A stretch of DNA of 64,000 bases. Source: Geminicoccaceae bacterium (GTDB lineage: Bacteria > Pseudomonadota > Alphaproteobacteria > Geminicoccales > Geminicoccaceae). The position numbers were made by a program, and so were the translations under genes. Under the pieces are notes generated by a model that saw only the letters and a list, made by a program, of their open reading frames with translations, had not been told where the DNA came from and ran no database searches. Location of the stretch: NCBI GenBank assembly GCA_025999455.1, contig AP024683.1:503501-567500 (forward strand), written 5' to 3'. Each line of letters opens with the position of its first letter. The first letter of the stretch is position 1. Shown piece after piece: positions 35,619-45,277 of the stretch.

Positions 35619-37811
35619 TTGAGCCTCGAACTCGACATCGTAGTCGCGGCCGATCCGTTCCGCGGCGGGGCCGACGGTCGCCAGCTCGCCTCGCAGCTGG
35701 AACACGCCGCGCGCGGATGCTGGCGGGTGGGCTTCCTGCCGCTCGCGGGCCCGCCGGTGATTCCGGCCCGCTCGGTTCAACCCAGGCTCGCGGAGCTTCT
35801 CGAAACCCGCGACGTCGTCCTCGTGGATCCGGCGGAGCCCGCCCGTTGCCGGCTCGCTCTGGCCTTCGAGCTGCTGCCGCTCGTCGACGCGGCGCGCCGA
35901 CCGCCTCGCCTCGTGGCGCGCCGGGCCCTCGTGCGTCTCGAGGCCCCACCGGCGAGCTGGTCGGAGCTCGTGACCGATCCGCACGAGGTCCTTCGTCGCG
36001 CGAGCGCGGTTCTCGGTGGCGAGGCCCTTCTGGTCCCGGCCGACCCGCTGGTCGCGGCGAGCCTCGAGCGTGCCACGACTTGGGCCCGACTGCCGCGCGT
36101 GCCGGATCCCTGGCCCTTCGTCGGCTCACCGTGCCCCGCCCCGAGCCAGCGTCGCGACCGCATCGAGCGGATCGGGCGGCACGGCCACGGGCCCTGGCCG
36201 ACGAAGGGCCCGTTCGGCTCGCTGCGGAACCGACAGCTTTCGCAGGTTCTGGCCGAGGAAGCCGCCGAGCGCGCGTTGCTCGACCCGAGCTGCCCCGACA
36301 CCATCGACCTTCTGCCCGGCGACCTCGAGGATCCCACAGCCTTCCTGGAGAGCCTCGACGCGTGGGTGATGCCCGGGGTCGACGGTTGGGCTCCCTTCCT
36401 GCCGGCGGCCCTCGTCGAAGCGCTCGCCGCCGGCTGCCCGTGCATCCTGCCCCCATTTCTCGCCGAGCTCGCGACACGGGATCTTCCGACCGCTCGAGGG
36501 GAGGAGGTCGAGGCCGTTCTCTTTAGCCTCGACGGCCCGGCCCTGCGCAGCGCGGGAGAGGCGGCCCGTGCAGTAGGCGCAAGGCTCACCGATCCCACTC
36601 GCTTCCTCGCGCGGCTTGAGGCCGAGGTCGGGTCGCCGCCCGCGAAGCCCCGACGCACCCCCTGGCTCCGACGTGCCACCGAGCGGCCGCGTCGGGTGCT
36701 TCTCCTCTGTCCGAACGGGATCGGGATCGGCCATTTGGTGCGGCTCTTGGCGATCGCCCGGCGACTGCCCGCGGGCATCGAACCCGTCATCCTGTCGATG
36801 TCGCAGGCGGTCGGGCTCGCCCGGCGCCTGGGCTTTCACGCCGAATATCTGCCCTCGCAGGCGGCCTCCCGCGAAACCGCGGAGCGCTGGTCGGCCGACT
36901 TTCGAGCCCGTCTCGAAGAAGCGATCGCTTTCTTCGATCCCGCCTGCGTCGTGTTCGACGGGAACGTGCCCTATCAGGCCCTCGTCGATTGCCGGCTCGC
37001 ATTCGCCGACCGCGCGTTCCTCTGGGTCCGGCGCGGCTTCTGGCGCCCCGAAGCCGGTCGGGCGACGATCGACCGGGCGCGCCATTTCGATCTCGTCGTC
37101 GAGCCCGGCGACTTCGCGGCCTCGCTCGATCGCGGCATCACCCGGGGCCGCGAGCTCGAGCGGATCCTGGTACCGCCGGTCGTCCTGCTCGACACCGAGG
37201 AGATGCTGTCGGCCGAGGAAGCACGGGAAGCGCTGGGTCTCGACCCCGGCAAGACCACGGTGCTGATCGAACTCGGATCCCGGAACAATTTCGACTACCG
37301 GCTGGTCGACCGCGTGCTGGAGGATGTGCTCGCCCGTTGCCCCGAGATCGAGCCGGTGCTCCTCGATTGGCCGATCGCCGACGCGCGCGCAGCAGGACCG
37401 GCCGGTGTGCGCCGCGTCGAACTCTTTCCGGTAGCCCGCTATCTCCGCGCTTTCGACGTCGCGATCGCCGCCTGCGGCTACAACAGTTTCCACGAACTCC
37501 TGATGGCCGGGATCCCGACCATCTTCGTGCCGAACGAGAACCCGATGATGGACGAGCAGGAGCGACGGGCCCTCTGGGCCGAATCCGCCGGGGTCGGCCT
37601 CGTTGCCCGCGCGTCCGATCCCTACCGGCTCCATTGGGCCCTCGATCGCCTGCGCCGACCCGAAGTTCGGGTCGCGATGCGCGAGCGAGCGAGGGTCTTG
37701 CCGCGGCCCGACGGCGGGCGGGCGATCGCGGGTCTCGTCACGATGCTCGCGCGGAGCTGGCCACGGGACCGCCGACCCGACCGGCTAGCGCCGGCCCTGG
37801 CCCGCGCTTGA
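35619..37811 (+). CDS. Two-domain glycosyltransferase with C-terminal GT28/MurG-like domain
   Basis: The protein has 730 residues. The N-terminal part (about 1-345) resembles a decayed GT-B half, ending with DAWVMPGVDGWAPFLPAALVEALAAGCPCILPP. From about residue 360 a second GT-B domain begins with VLLLCPNGIGIGHLVRLLAIARRLP. It includes VFDGNVPYQALVDC and ends with CGYNSFHELLMAGIPTIFVPNENPMMDEQERRA, the donor-binding motif of MurG/MGDG-synthase-type enzymes. The start is TTG at 35619 with a weak ribosome site. It likely acts in surface glycan synthesis with its divergent neighbour; acceptor unknown. Confidence 0.8.
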   Translation: MSLELDIVVAADPFRGGADGRQLASQLEHAARGCWRVGFLPLAGPPVIPARSVQPRLAELLETRDVVLVDPAEPARCRLALAFELLPLVDAARRPPRLVARRALVRLEAPPASWSELVTDPHEVLRRASAVLGGEALLVPADPLVAASLERATTWARLPRVPDPWPFVGSPCPAPSQRRDRIERIGRHGHGPWPTKGPFGSLRNRQLSQVLAEEAAERALLDPSCPDTIDLLPGDLEDPTAFLESLDAWVMPGVDGWAPFLPAALVEALAAGCPCILPPFLAELATRDLPTARGEEVEAVLFSLDGPALRSAGEAARAVGARLTDPTRFLARLEAEVGSPPAKPRRTPWLRRATERPRRVLLLCPNGIGIGHLVRLLAIARRLPAGIEPVILSMSQAVGLARRLGFHAEYLPSQAASRETAERWSADFRARLEEAIAFFDPACVVFDGNVPYQALVDCRLAFADRAFLWVRRGFWRPEAGRATIDRARHFDLVVEPGDFAASLDRGITRGRELERILVPPVVLLDTEEMLSAEEAREALGLDPGKTTVLIELGSRNNFDYRLVDRVLEDVLARCPEIEPVLLDWPIADARAAGPAGVRRVELFPVARYLRAFDVAIAACGYNSFHELLMAGIPTIFVPNENPMMDEQERRALWAESAGVGLVARASDPYRLHWALDRLRRPEVRVAMRERARVLPRPDGGRAIAGLVTMLARSWPRDRRPDRLAPALARA

Positions 37812-37813
37812 GC

Positions 37814-38272
37814 TCAGCGTTCGTCGAGGGCGGCGAGGCAGCGAGCATCGGGTCGCCGCCCGAAGCTCGCGGACGCAACCGGCCGCCAGCGCCGGCCGAT
37901 CAGGGCGAAGAGCCGCTCCCGATAGAGGGTCCAAGGCAAATCGGGGAAACGCACGGCGAGCGCTTCGGCATCGGGTACCTGCTCGACGATTAGCCGACGT
38001 CGCCGGAAGGGCCCGAACTCGTCCCGATCCGTCACGAACACGGGCTTGCGACCGAGGTTCCGGCATTCGCTCTGGACGAGGTCGAGGACCTTCTCCAAGG
38101 CCTCGCCACCGAGCCCGAGCACCGTGACGACCACGACGCCTCCGACCGGCGGTTGGGGACCCGCACCGCGCGAGACCGGCTCGGGGGCTTCCGGCGGCGG
38201 TCCAGATCGGGGCTGGACCCGCTTACGGAGCGCTTCGAATTTGGCGCGGAGTTGCGCGAGGGCGGCCCTCAC
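37814..38272 (-). CDS. Hypothetical protein coupled to upstream small gene
   Basis: A 152-residue protein I do not recognise. The first 50 residues are basic and proline-rich. A hydrophobic strand VVVVTVLGLGGEALEKVLDLVQ then starts what looks like an alpha/beta domain, with RKPVFVTDRDEFGPFRRRRLIVEQVPD. The GTG at 38272 overlaps the TGA of the preceding gene (GTGA), so the two are translated in series. It ends two bases from the convergent two-domain glycosyltransferase stop. Confidence 0.55.
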   Translation of the reverse strand: MRAALAQLRAKFEALRKRVQPRSGPPPEAPEPVSRGAGPQPPVGGVVVVTVLGLGGEALEKVLDLVQSECRNLGRKPVFVTDRDEFGPFRRRRLIVEQVPDAEALAVRFPDLPWTLYRERLFALIGRRWRPVASASFGRRPDARCLAALDER

Positions 38273-38529
38273 GATCGACCGCGCGCGGCTTCGTCCAGGG
38301 CGCGCGTGCACCGTCGCGCGACGTCCTGGGCATCGGCGCGGGTGAGCCCCGTCGCCACCGCGAGCCGCTCACCGTCGACGAGCTCCAGGACGACCTTGAA
38401 GCGCTGGCCCTCGAGCCTCGGCGGTGCGACCGCCGGCTCGATCCTCACCCTGCGGACCTCGCCCGGGCGGACCGCCTCCCCGTTCGGGAGCGACGCGAAC
38501 CCGGTTGCGGAACTCGGAATCTCGGTCAC
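38269..38529 (-). CDS. Small hypothetical protein
   Basis: An 86-residue protein from the GTG at 38529 (a TTG at 38535 adds two residues). It has a beta-rich start, then FKVVLELVDGERLAVATGLTRADAQDVARRCTRALDE. This alternation of strands and one helix suggests a compact alpha/beta fold, but I recognise no family. It is coupled to the downstream 152-residue gene by a GTGA overlap and is divergent from the nitrilase-family gene. Confidence 0.5.
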   Translation of the reverse strand: MTEIPSSATGFASLPNGEAVRPGEVRRVRIEPAVAPPRLEGQRFKVVLELVDGERLAVATGLTRADAQDVARRCTRALDEAARGRS

Positions 38530-38634
38530 GCGCAAAGATTACCTGCGCACCCGCGTCGATCAAGGCGCGGATGTCCGGTCGTACTCGACAGATCGGGTGG
38601 TTCGGTGCAGGAGCGGGCGCGAACGGAGGACGTG

Positions 38635-39588
38635 GTGATCGACAAGCTCACGGTGGCGCTCTGGGCCGCCAACATGGCCCTCCAACTCGACGGGCCGGAA
38701 GCGTTCCTCGCCCTTGCCGAGCGGCAGCTCGCCCGAGCTCGTTCGGCCGGTGCCCAGCTCGTGGTGATGCCCGAACATCTGAGCGAGGGATGGCTCGGCT
38801 GGGCGCCGCGCGGGCTTCCCGAGACCGCCGAGATCGCCTGGCTCGCCGAGGAGGCGCGCACGATCCTTCCCCGCCTCGTGGCGAGCGCCGAAAGGTACGG
38901 CCTCGCCTTGCTCGCGGGAACGGTTCCGGTCGCGGTCGGGCCGGGTCGGTTCCGCAACCGCGCCCATTTGCGGCTGCCCGACGGCACCATGTTCGTCCAG
39001 GACAAGCTGACCTTGACGCCGGACGAACGCGATCCGGCCGCTTGGATGTTCGAGCCGGGCGAGCGCCTCGTCGTCGTGCCGTGGAACGGGATCCGCATCG
39101 TCACGCTCGTTTGCCTGGACGTCGAGCAGCCGGGCTTGGCCGCACGTCTGAAAGAGGATCCCCCCGACCTCGTCCTCGTGCCGACCGACACCGGAGCGAT
39201 CTCGGGTTACTCTCGCGTGACCGCCTGTGCGCGGGCACGGGCGGTCGAGCTCTGCACCGCGGTCGCGGTGGCCGGTGGGGTCGGAACCGTGCCGGTCCCG
39301 CCGGATCGACCGAACGTGTCGGGTGCGGCCCTCTTCGTCCCGTGCGAGATGGCGCTCGGGGGAACCGGGGTGTGGGCCGAGCTCGGGCCGCTTTCGGAAA
39401 CCCGAGGCGACGGGCCGCTGCTGATCGCGCGCGACGTGCCGATCCGCGAGCTCCGCCGGCTGCGGGCCGGTGCCGCCGAGGTCTGGCCGGGCTTTCATTC
39501 GCTGCCGCACGAGACGGTCGCGCTCGGCCCGGCCACGCCCTCAAACGAGACGGTCGAGCACGAGGCCGCGCAGGAGACGATCGGGTAG
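38635..39588 (+). CDS. Carbon-nitrogen hydrolase (nitrilase superfamily)
   Basis: The 317-residue protein is a nitrilase-superfamily hydrolase acting on a non-peptide C-N bond. The catalytic triad is visible: Glu in VVMPEHLSEGW, Lys in VQDKLTLTPDE, and Cys in IVTLVCLDVEQPG. The usual CxD context is kept. The GTG at 38635 has GGAGGA four bases before it; GTG codons at 38632 and 38605 are also in frame. Substrate class (nitrile, amide or carbamoyl compound) cannot be told. Its 3' end overlaps a possible small convergent gene. Confidence 0.85.
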   Translation: MIDKLTVALWAANMALQLDGPEAFLALAERQLARARSAGAQLVVMPEHLSEGWLGWAPRGLPETAEIAWLAEEARTILPRLVASAERYGLALLAGTVPVAVGPGRFRNRAHLRLPDGTMFVQDKLTLTPDERDPAAWMFEPGERLVVVPWNGIRIVTLVCLDVEQPGLAARLKEDPPDLVLVPTDTGAISGYSRVTACARARAVELCTAVAVAGGVGTVPVPPDRPNVSGAALFVPCEMALGGTGVWAELGPLSETRGDGPLLIARDVPIRELRRLRAGAAEVWPGFHSLPHETVALGPATPSNETVEHEAAQETIG

Positions 39589-39738
39589 CCGGCCGGGACG
39601 CCGCCGGTCGCGTGGGCGGGGTGCCTTTTCGCTCGGATCGAGCCGCGGTGGCCACGACCTGGCGTCGGCGACGAGAACGGCCGTCGACGTGTCGCCGCGG
39701 TACACGATCAAAGCGGCTCCCGGTTCCCGATCGCCCAT
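39541..39738 (-). CDS. Possible small protein, unknown
   Basis: A 65-residue frame starts at an ATG with GAGGTGG upstream. It begins [19 protein letters not shown], a plausible beta hairpin, and then turns into an arginine/proline-rich tail that overlaps the convergent hydrolase gene by 48 bases. A TTG at 39813 would extend it by 25 residues. It fills most of the 39589-39894 gap before glmM, in which nothing else was recognised. Coding status is uncertain. Confidence 0.35.
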   Translation of the reverse strand: MGDREPGAALIVYRGDTSTAVLVADARSWPPRLDPSEKAPRPRDRRRPGRLPDRLLRGLVLDRLV

Positions 39739-39894
39739 CGCCCACCTCGCTGCGGTTGCACCGAGCTTCACGATTGCTTTACCGAATTGCGCTCGGATCG
39801 AGCGCGCAGGCAACCGACCGGCGTGGGCGGCCGCATCCGAGTGCCGCGGTCGCTAACCCACGAGGCCGGGAGGGCGGGAGATACGAGCGGCACC

Positions 39895-41253
39895 ATGGCT
39901 CCGGAACGAAAGCTTTTCGGCACCGACGGGATCCGCGGCACCGCCAATCGCGAGCCGATGACCGCCGAGACCGCGTTGGCACTCGGCATGGCGGCCGGCC
40001 GGCGCTTCCGCCGCGGCGATCACCGCCACCGGGTGGTGATCGGCAAGGACACGCGATTGTCGGGCTATTTGCTGGAGCCTGCGCTGACCGCCGGCTTCAT
40101 CGCCGCGGGCATGGACGTCATGCTGGTCGGACCGATGCCCACACCGGCCGTGGCGTTCCTCACCCGCTCGCTCCGGGCCGATCTAGGCGTGATGGTCTCG
40201 GCCTCGCACAATCCGTTCGCCGACAACGGCATCAAACTGTTCGGACCGGACGGGTTCAAGCTCTCCGACGACATCGAAGCCGAGATCGAACAGCTCATGG
40301 CCGAAGGCCCTGGCGCCGGCCGCGTGGCCCCGGCCGATCTGGGCCGGGCCCAGAGGATCGAGGATGCGCGTGGTCGCTACATCGAATCGCTCAAGAGCGC
40401 CTTTCCGCGAGGACGGAGCCTCCAAGGTCTACGGCTCGTCGTGGATTGCGCGCACGGTGCCGCGTACCACTTGGCGGGGGATCTCTTCTGGGAGCTCGGC
40501 GCCGAGGTCGTGAAGATCGGCTGCCAGCCGAACGGCCTCAACATCAACGAGGGCTGTGGCTCGACGCATCCCGAGACCCTCAAGGCGACGGTGCTCGAAC
40601 GGCGGGCGGATCTCGGGATCGCCCTCGACGGTGACGCCGATCGGATCGTGCTGCTCGACGAGCGGGGCCAGCTCGTCGACGGCGACCAGATCTTGGCCTT
40701 GATCGCTCGAGAATGGCAGGCAGAGGGTCGGCTCGCGCGCCCCGGCATCGTCGCGACCGTCATGTCGAACCTCGGGCTCGAGCGCTACCTCGCCGGGCTC
40801 GGGCTCACGCTCGAACGGACCCGGGTCGGCGACCGCTACGTCGTCGAAGCGATGCGGGCGGGCGGCTTCAACGTCGGTGGCGAGCAGTCCGGCCACATCG
40901 TCCTCACCGATCTCGCGACGACCGGGGACGGCCTGTTGGCAGGCTTGCAAGTCCTCGCCGCCATGGCGCGGCTCGGCCGGCCCTTGAGCGAGGTGGCGAG
41001 ACTGTTCGAACCCGTTCCGCAACGTCTGCGAAACGTCCGGACGGAGCGTCGCGTCGATCTCGCAGCACCTCGGCTCGAGGCCCTCCTCAGTCGCGAGCGC
41101 GCGCGGCTCGACGGGCGCGGGCGCTTGCTGGTCCGGGCGTCGGGAACCGAGCCCGTGATCCGCGTGATGGTGGAAGCCGAGGACGAGCGGCTGCTCGAAG
41201 AAGTGCTCGACACCGTGAGCGGCGCGATCGAGGCCGAGGCGAGGGCCATCTGA
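39895..41253 (+). CDS. glmM: Phosphoglucosamine mutase
   Basis: This 452-residue enzyme converts glucosamine-6-phosphate to glucosamine-1-phosphate for peptidoglycan and LPS precursors. It opens [17 protein letters not shown]. The active-site phosphoserine loop is [17 protein letters not shown], the metal loop is ALDGDADR, the sugar loop is GGEQSGHIV, and the phosphate-binding [12 protein letters not shown] ends the protein. The ATG at 39895 fits the family. In many alphaproteobacteria ftsH and folP precede glmM; here they do not. A perfect palindrome begins two bases after its stop. Confidence 0.98.
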   Translation: MAPERKLFGTDGIRGTANREPMTAETALALGMAAGRRFRRGDHRHRVVIGKDTRLSGYLLEPALTAGFIAAGMDVMLVGPMPTPAVAFLTRSLRADLGVMVSASHNPFADNGIKLFGPDGFKLSDDIEAEIEQLMAEGPGAGRVAPADLGRAQRIEDARGRYIESLKSAFPRGRSLQGLRLVVDCAHGAAYHLAGDLFWELGAEVVKIGCQPNGLNINEGCGSTHPETLKATVLERRADLGIALDGDADRIVLLDERGQLVDGDQILALIAREWQAEGRLARPGIVATVMSNLGLERYLAGLGLTLERTRVGDRYVVEAMRAGGFNVGGEQSGHIVLTDLATTGDGLLAGLQVLAAMARLGRPLSEVARLFEPVPQRLRNVRTERRVDLAAPRLEALLSRERARLDGRGRLLVRASGTEPVIRVMVEAEDERLLEEVLDTVSGAIEAEARAI

Positions 41254-41254
41254 G

Positions 41255-41277
41255 GAATTCAACTTTTCGTTGAATTC
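41255..41277. promoter_or_regulatory. Perfect AT-rich inverted repeat between glmM and lipoprotein gene
   Basis: The arms GAATTCAAC (41255-41263) and GTTGAATTC (41269-41277) are exact complements around the five bases TTTTC. The arms are two-thirds A/T in a strongly GC-rich region. It starts two bases after the glmM stop and lies 26 bases before the lipoprotein ATG. It could be an operator for the downstream gene or an end-of-transcript hairpin for glmM; no T-tract follows. Confidence 0.6.
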
Positions 41278-41303
41278 GGCTAACCTCCCACGCGGAGGTG
41301 GCC

Positions 41304-42998
41304 ATGCGTCTAGCCCGTGGCAGACGACGGGCAGGTCTCGTGATCGCCGCGCTGCTGGTCGGCGCCTGCGCCGACCGGCAACTCGTCCGAAGCTCGCCGG
41401 CGCCGATCGACGAGCCCGTTGGTGGATCCGAGCCGGTCGGTGCGGGGAGCTCGGCCGAACGGCGCGACGGACCCGCGAATTGTCCCGCGGCGGTGAGGCA
41501 GCTGGTGCAGGGAGGTGCCCTCCCGACGAGCCTGCCGGCTGCTCGGGACCTCGGGCTCGCGCTCTTCGAGGAGGAGGGCCGTGAGCTTGTGAGCCTTCGC
41601 CTCGACATGCCGGTTCCCGTGGTTCGGCAGCTGGCGGATGTCGGCAGCCGGTGCCTGCTGATGATCGAGGCCGAGAGCGCCGGTTCCGATAGCCGGGTGC
41701 TCGCTCACGAGACGATCTGGTCGGAACGCGTGAGCGCGGTCGTACGAAGGCCCAATCCCGACTACGAGGCAGCCCGCCGCGAAGTAGCCCGGCTCGCCGA
41801 CCGCCTCGATCGTGAAGATCGCGAGCAAGCCCGAGATCTCCGGCGGCTCACGCCGACCGGCAATGCGTGGGTCGACGCGCTCGGCCTCGTGGGCGGCTTG
41901 GTGCTCGGCGGAATCGGCTCCTTCGCTCGCGACCAGGAGTTCGCCGACGCGCGCGCCAAGCTCGAATCGATACCCCGTTGGATCGAGGAGACGCGTTTCG
42001 AACCCTATCGGGTGACGGTGGTCGACACCGAGGTGACACGCCGCGCCGATGTTCGGTTGGCGTTGGTCGATTCCGAGAGCGGCCGGTTCTGGGTGACGAC
42101 GGTCCCCGTCGCTCGCACGGATCGGCTCCGGGTGGCACTCGACCTGCACCCCGGCGATCGAAGCCGCGTGGAGGGGAATGACGGCCTCGTGGGCCCGGCG
42201 GACCTGGAGGCCGCGGCCGCCGCACCACCTCCCCTCGCGCTTTCCGAGCTTCTGCCGCATCTCGCCGCCTCGGTCGCGAACGATCCCGGTCGCCCGGGTG
42301 GCCCGCACGAGGTGCGGCTCGCCTGGGCGGAGACGAAAACGCAACGGCTCGCGGGCTCGACCTCGCCCTCGAACGCCACCGCCGCCGATTTCGCTGCGCA
42401 GGTCGGCGCGTCCATCGCCTCCGCGACGGCCACGGCGAAGGCCGACCGAGGACATGCTGCGCGCCCAGAGACCGGGTCGGGATCGGCTTCGCGGACCTTC
42501 GCAAGCACGCGGGATCCGGCTGCCGTTGCGCCCAGCTCGTCGTCGAACGGGACAACCGGTTCCGGCCTCGAGCTCGTGGAATTTCCGGGCGGCCGGACCA
42601 CCGCTGTAGCCCCGGCGTCGGCTCTCGTGAAAGTGGAGGGCGCGGGCGGTCGCGCGCACGGCTTCTACGTCGGACCCGAAAAGGTCTTGACGCTGGCCCG
42701 CGCGCTCGGCGGCTCGAGCCTCGCCCGGATCGAGACCGCCGACGGCTTCGTCACTTGGGGCGTGATCGATCGGGAAGACCCGGTGGGCGAGCTCCTCCTC
42801 GTGCACGTTCCGCGCAAAGGGCGCCCTCTGCCAGTGGGTGGCGCGAGCTCGGCCGCGTTCACCGGCCCGCTGCCGGAGCCGGGTCTTCCCATCCTGCTCG
42901 ACGGACGCGTGGTCGCCGTCAGCCTCGACCCGCTCGAAGGGCGCGCGGCGGGCCCGAACGAGCTCGCCCGGCTCTTGGGCGAACCGGGAAGCCGATGA
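41304..42998 (+). CDS. Large lipoprotein with degenerate trypsin-like C-terminal domain
   Basis: The 564-residue protein has a lipoprotein signal ending LLVGAC (lipidated Cys at about residue 22). A domain with GSRCLLMIEAESAG follows, then a charged helix (about 150-180) and a glycine-rich hydrophobic stretch ALGLVGGLVLGGIGS. Alanine/serine-rich linkers lead to about residue 430 onward, which looks like a trypsin fold: HGFYVGPEKVLTLARALG, then VGELLLVHVP and GLPILLDGRVVAVSLD. The His, Asp and Ser expected at these points are missing, so it is probably not an active protease. The ATG has GGAGG upstream. Function unknown. Confidence 0.7.
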   Translation: MRLARGRRRAGLVIAALLVGACADRQLVRSSPAPIDEPVGGSEPVGAGSSAERRDGPANCPAAVRQLVQGGALPTSLPAARDLGLALFEEEGRELVSLRLDMPVPVVRQLADVGSRCLLMIEAESAGSDSRVLAHETIWSERVSAVVRRPNPDYEAARREVARLADRLDREDREQARDLRRLTPTGNAWVDALGLVGGLVLGGIGSFARDQEFADARAKLESIPRWIEETRFEPYRVTVVDTEVTRRADVRLALVDSESGRFWVTTVPVARTDRLRVALDLHPGDRSRVEGNDGLVGPADLEAAAAAPPPLALSELLPHLAASVANDPGRPGGPHEVRLAWAETKTQRLAGSTSPSNATAADFAAQVGASIASATATAKADRGHAARPETGSGSASRTFASTRDPAAVAPSSSSNGTTGSGLELVEFPGGRTTAVAPASALVKVEGAGGRAHGFYVGPEKVLTLARALGGSSLARIETADGFVTWGVIDREDPVGELLLVHVPRKGRPLPVGGASSAAFTGPLPEPGLPILLDGRVVAVSLDPLEGRAAGPNELARLLGEPGSR

Positions 42999-43083
42999 GG
43001 GAGCGCGTCGCCGAAGGCACCGGCGAGCCCCCTGCCGCGCAACGCCGATCGGCGAAGCCAGACGGTGAACACCCTCGGCCGCG

Positions 43084-43470
43084 TCACGCTCTGATGTCGG
43101 CACGCCGGCCGCGCGCGAGGTCGAGAGCGAGCAGGACCCAACCGAGCAGGAACGAAGCACCCCCGACGGGCGCCAACATCGCCAGCCCGCGCGGCAATCC
43201 GAGTGCCAGCGCATAGAGACTGCCGGGGAACAGAACGGCGCCCACGAGGAAGGCGAGTCGACTCGCGATGCGCTCGGGGTGGAGCGCGCCGGCCACCAAA
43301 GCGGCGAGCGCGTGGGCGAGCTGGTAGCGGCTCGCGATCTCGACGAGCTCGGCCGCTCGGGCATCACCCGTGCCCGCGAGCGCATGCGCGCCGAACGCTC
43401 CCATGGCCACCGCCAACCCGCCCAGAATCGCTGCCGTCACCGACAAGCCCTTTCGCAAGCCCCTCGTCAT
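43084..43470 (-). CDS. DUF423 family membrane protein
   Basis: The 128-residue integral membrane protein has about four helices. It shows the DUF423 pattern: [19 protein letters not shown] near the start, [24 protein letters not shown] and [20 protein letters not shown]. The family (E. coli YgdD) has no firm function. The ATG at 43470 has GAGGTG upstream and is preferred over longer readings. It is divergent from the asparaginase gene. Confidence 0.9.
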   Translation of the reverse strand: MTRGLRKGLSVTAAILGGLAVAMGAFGAHALAGTGDARAAELVEIASRYQLAHALAALVAGALHPERIASRLAFLVGAVLFPGSLYALALGLPRGLAMLAPVGGASFLLGWVLLALDLARGRRADIRA

Positions 43471-43539
43471 CCGACACCTCGCTGACCGTTCCACGGGGCT
43501 CTATCCTCGCCGACGCGAGGCTGGGAACGGGACGAATGG

Positions 43540-44547
43540 ATGCTGCCGGTGGCGGTCGAGGTCTGGCGTGGCGAGCGCGTGGAGAGCCGGCACCGAGCGA
43601 GCCTCGCGGTGGTCGACCGGGACGGTCGGATCGTCCTCGCCGTCGGCGACCCGGAACGACCCGTCTATCCACGGTCGGCGATCAAGCCGCTACAGGCGAT
43701 CCCACTCGTCGAGCGTGGTGCGGCCGGCGCCTTCGGCCTCGGGCCGGCCGAGCTCGCGCTCGCTTGCGCGTCGCACGGCGGCGAGCCGCGCCACCTCGGG
43801 ACCGTCAGCGCCTGGCTCGAGAGGCTCGGCCTCGACGAAACCGCGCTCGCTTGCGGACCGCACCCGCCGAGTCACGGACCGAGCGCCGAGCTTCTCGTGG
43901 CCCGCGGCGAATGCCCCACCCGGCGGCACAACAACTGCTCCGGCAAACATGCCGGCATGCTGACCCTGGCCCGGCACCTCGGCGTGTGCGAAACCGGTTA
44001 CGAGCGGCCCGACCATCCGGTGCAACGGGCCGTGCGAGCGGTCCTCGACGAACTCACCGACGGTGCGGTCCTCGATCCACCGGCGATCGACGGGTGCGGC
44101 GTGCCGACCTGGCCGATGCCGCTCCGGGCCCTCGCCCTCGCCGTCGCCCGGTTCGCCAGCCCCGACGCTCTGCCGCCGGCACGGGCGGAGGCCTGCCGGA
44201 CCATCGCCGCGGCCATGTGGGCGGAGCCGTTCATGGTCGCGGGCAGCGGCCGATTGTGCACCGAGCTCCTCCGAGCCGGCGGCGGCCTTGTGGCGAAGAC
44301 CGGGGCCGAGGGCGTGTACGTCGCAGCCCTGAGCGGGAGCGGGCTCGGCCTCGCGCTCAAGGTCGAAGACGGCGCCACCCGCGCGGCCGAGGTGGCGCTC
44401 CTCGCCGCCCTCGAACGGCTCGGCTGGCTTTCCGGTTCGGCCCTGGCCGCACTCGACGGTTTCGCCCGCCCGATTTTGCGCAATCATGCCGGCACGGAAG
44501 TCGGCCGCATCCTCCCGGCCCCCGGCTGGCCCGGAGCGGCGCCGTGA
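43540..44547 (+). CDS. L-asparaginase, Rhizobium etli AnsA (class 3) type
   Basis: The 335-residue enzyme belongs to the asparaginase II family that resembles serine beta-lactamase-like hydrolases. It shows the Ser-x-x-Lys element as [25 protein letters not shown], and [14 protein letters not shown] with the zinc/active-site cysteine. [19 protein letters not shown] and [16 protein letters not shown] follow, then [13 protein letters not shown]. It probably deamidates asparagine in the cytoplasm. Its stop overlaps the rnhB GTG start (GTGA), an unusual coupling. Confidence 0.88.
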   Translation: MLPVAVEVWRGERVESRHRASLAVVDRDGRIVLAVGDPERPVYPRSAIKPLQAIPLVERGAAGAFGLGPAELALACASHGGEPRHLGTVSAWLERLGLDETALACGPHPPSHGPSAELLVARGECPTRRHNNCSGKHAGMLTLARHLGVCETGYERPDHPVQRAVRAVLDELTDGAVLDPPAIDGCGVPTWPMPLRALALAVARFASPDALPPARAEACRTIAAAMWAEPFMVAGSGRLCTELLRAGGGLVAKTGAEGVYVAALSGSGLGLALKVEDGATRAAEVALLAALERLGWLSGSALAALDGFARPILRNHAGTEVGRILPAPGWPGAAP

Positions 44548-45215
44548 GCGCCTCCGAGCTCGTCGCCGGGGTCGACGAGGTCGGCCGAGGCCCCCTCGCC
44601 GGGCCCGTGCTCGCCGCGGCGGTCGTCTTGCGCCGACCCGTCGAAGGCTTGGCCGATTCCAAAACGCTGACCGCCGGCCGTCGAGAACGCATCGCCCGTG
44701 CGCTCGAAGATTCGGCTTGGATCGGAATCGGTGCGGCTTCCACGGCGGAGATCGAGAGGCTCGACGTCCTGCGTGCGAGCCTGCTCGCGATGCAGCGTGC
44801 CGTGGCGCGCCTGCCGATCCGCCCGGTGCGGGTGCTCGTCGACGGCAATCGCGCGCCCGAACTGCCGATCCCGGTCGCTTGCATCGTCGGGGGCGATGCG
44901 CTCGTCCCCGAGATCATGGCCGCGTCGATCGTGGCCAAGGTGCTGCGCGACAGGCTCATGGCTCGACTGGACCGTCGCTGGCCGGGTTACGGCTTCGCCG
45001 CGAACGCGGGTTATCCGACGGCCGCACACCGAGCGGCCCTCCGACGTCTCGGCCCCTGCCCGCACCACCGTCGGACCTTTCGACCGGTCGCCGAGGCGCT
45101 TGCGAGCGGGGCAGGCGTCATGTCGGGAGGGACCACCGCCCGTTCCACCTTGGGAGGTCGAGCCGGCTCGGCGAGACGCCGTCTTTCGGAAGCTGGCAGC
45201 CGGATCGAAACCTGA
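44544..45215 (+). CDS. rnhB: Ribonuclease HII
   Basis: The 223-residue enzyme cleaves RNA in RNA-DNA hybrids, including single ribonucleotides. The catalytic DEVGRG motif is at residues 11-16, with [22 protein letters not shown] and the downstream [24 protein letters not shown] completes the fold. The last 30 residues (after about 193) are a Ser/Gly/Arg-rich tail beyond the usual end. The GTG start overlaps the asparaginase stop. Confidence 0.95.
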   Translation: MSASELVAGVDEVGRGPLAGPVLAAAVVLRRPVEGLADSKTLTAGRRERIARALEDSAWIGIGAASTAEIERLDVLRASLLAMQRAVARLPIRPVRVLVDGNRAPELPIPVACIVGGDALVPEIMAASIVAKVLRDRLMARLDRRWPGYGFAANAGYPTAAHRAALRRLGPCPHHRRTFRPVAEALASGAGVMSGGTTARSTLGGRAGSARRRLSEAGSRIET

Positions 45216-45277
45216 AGAGTTTCGGCGCGCTCGGCGAGCCGCGCTGAGTGCCTCCACGAGCTCGATGACCGACCGCC

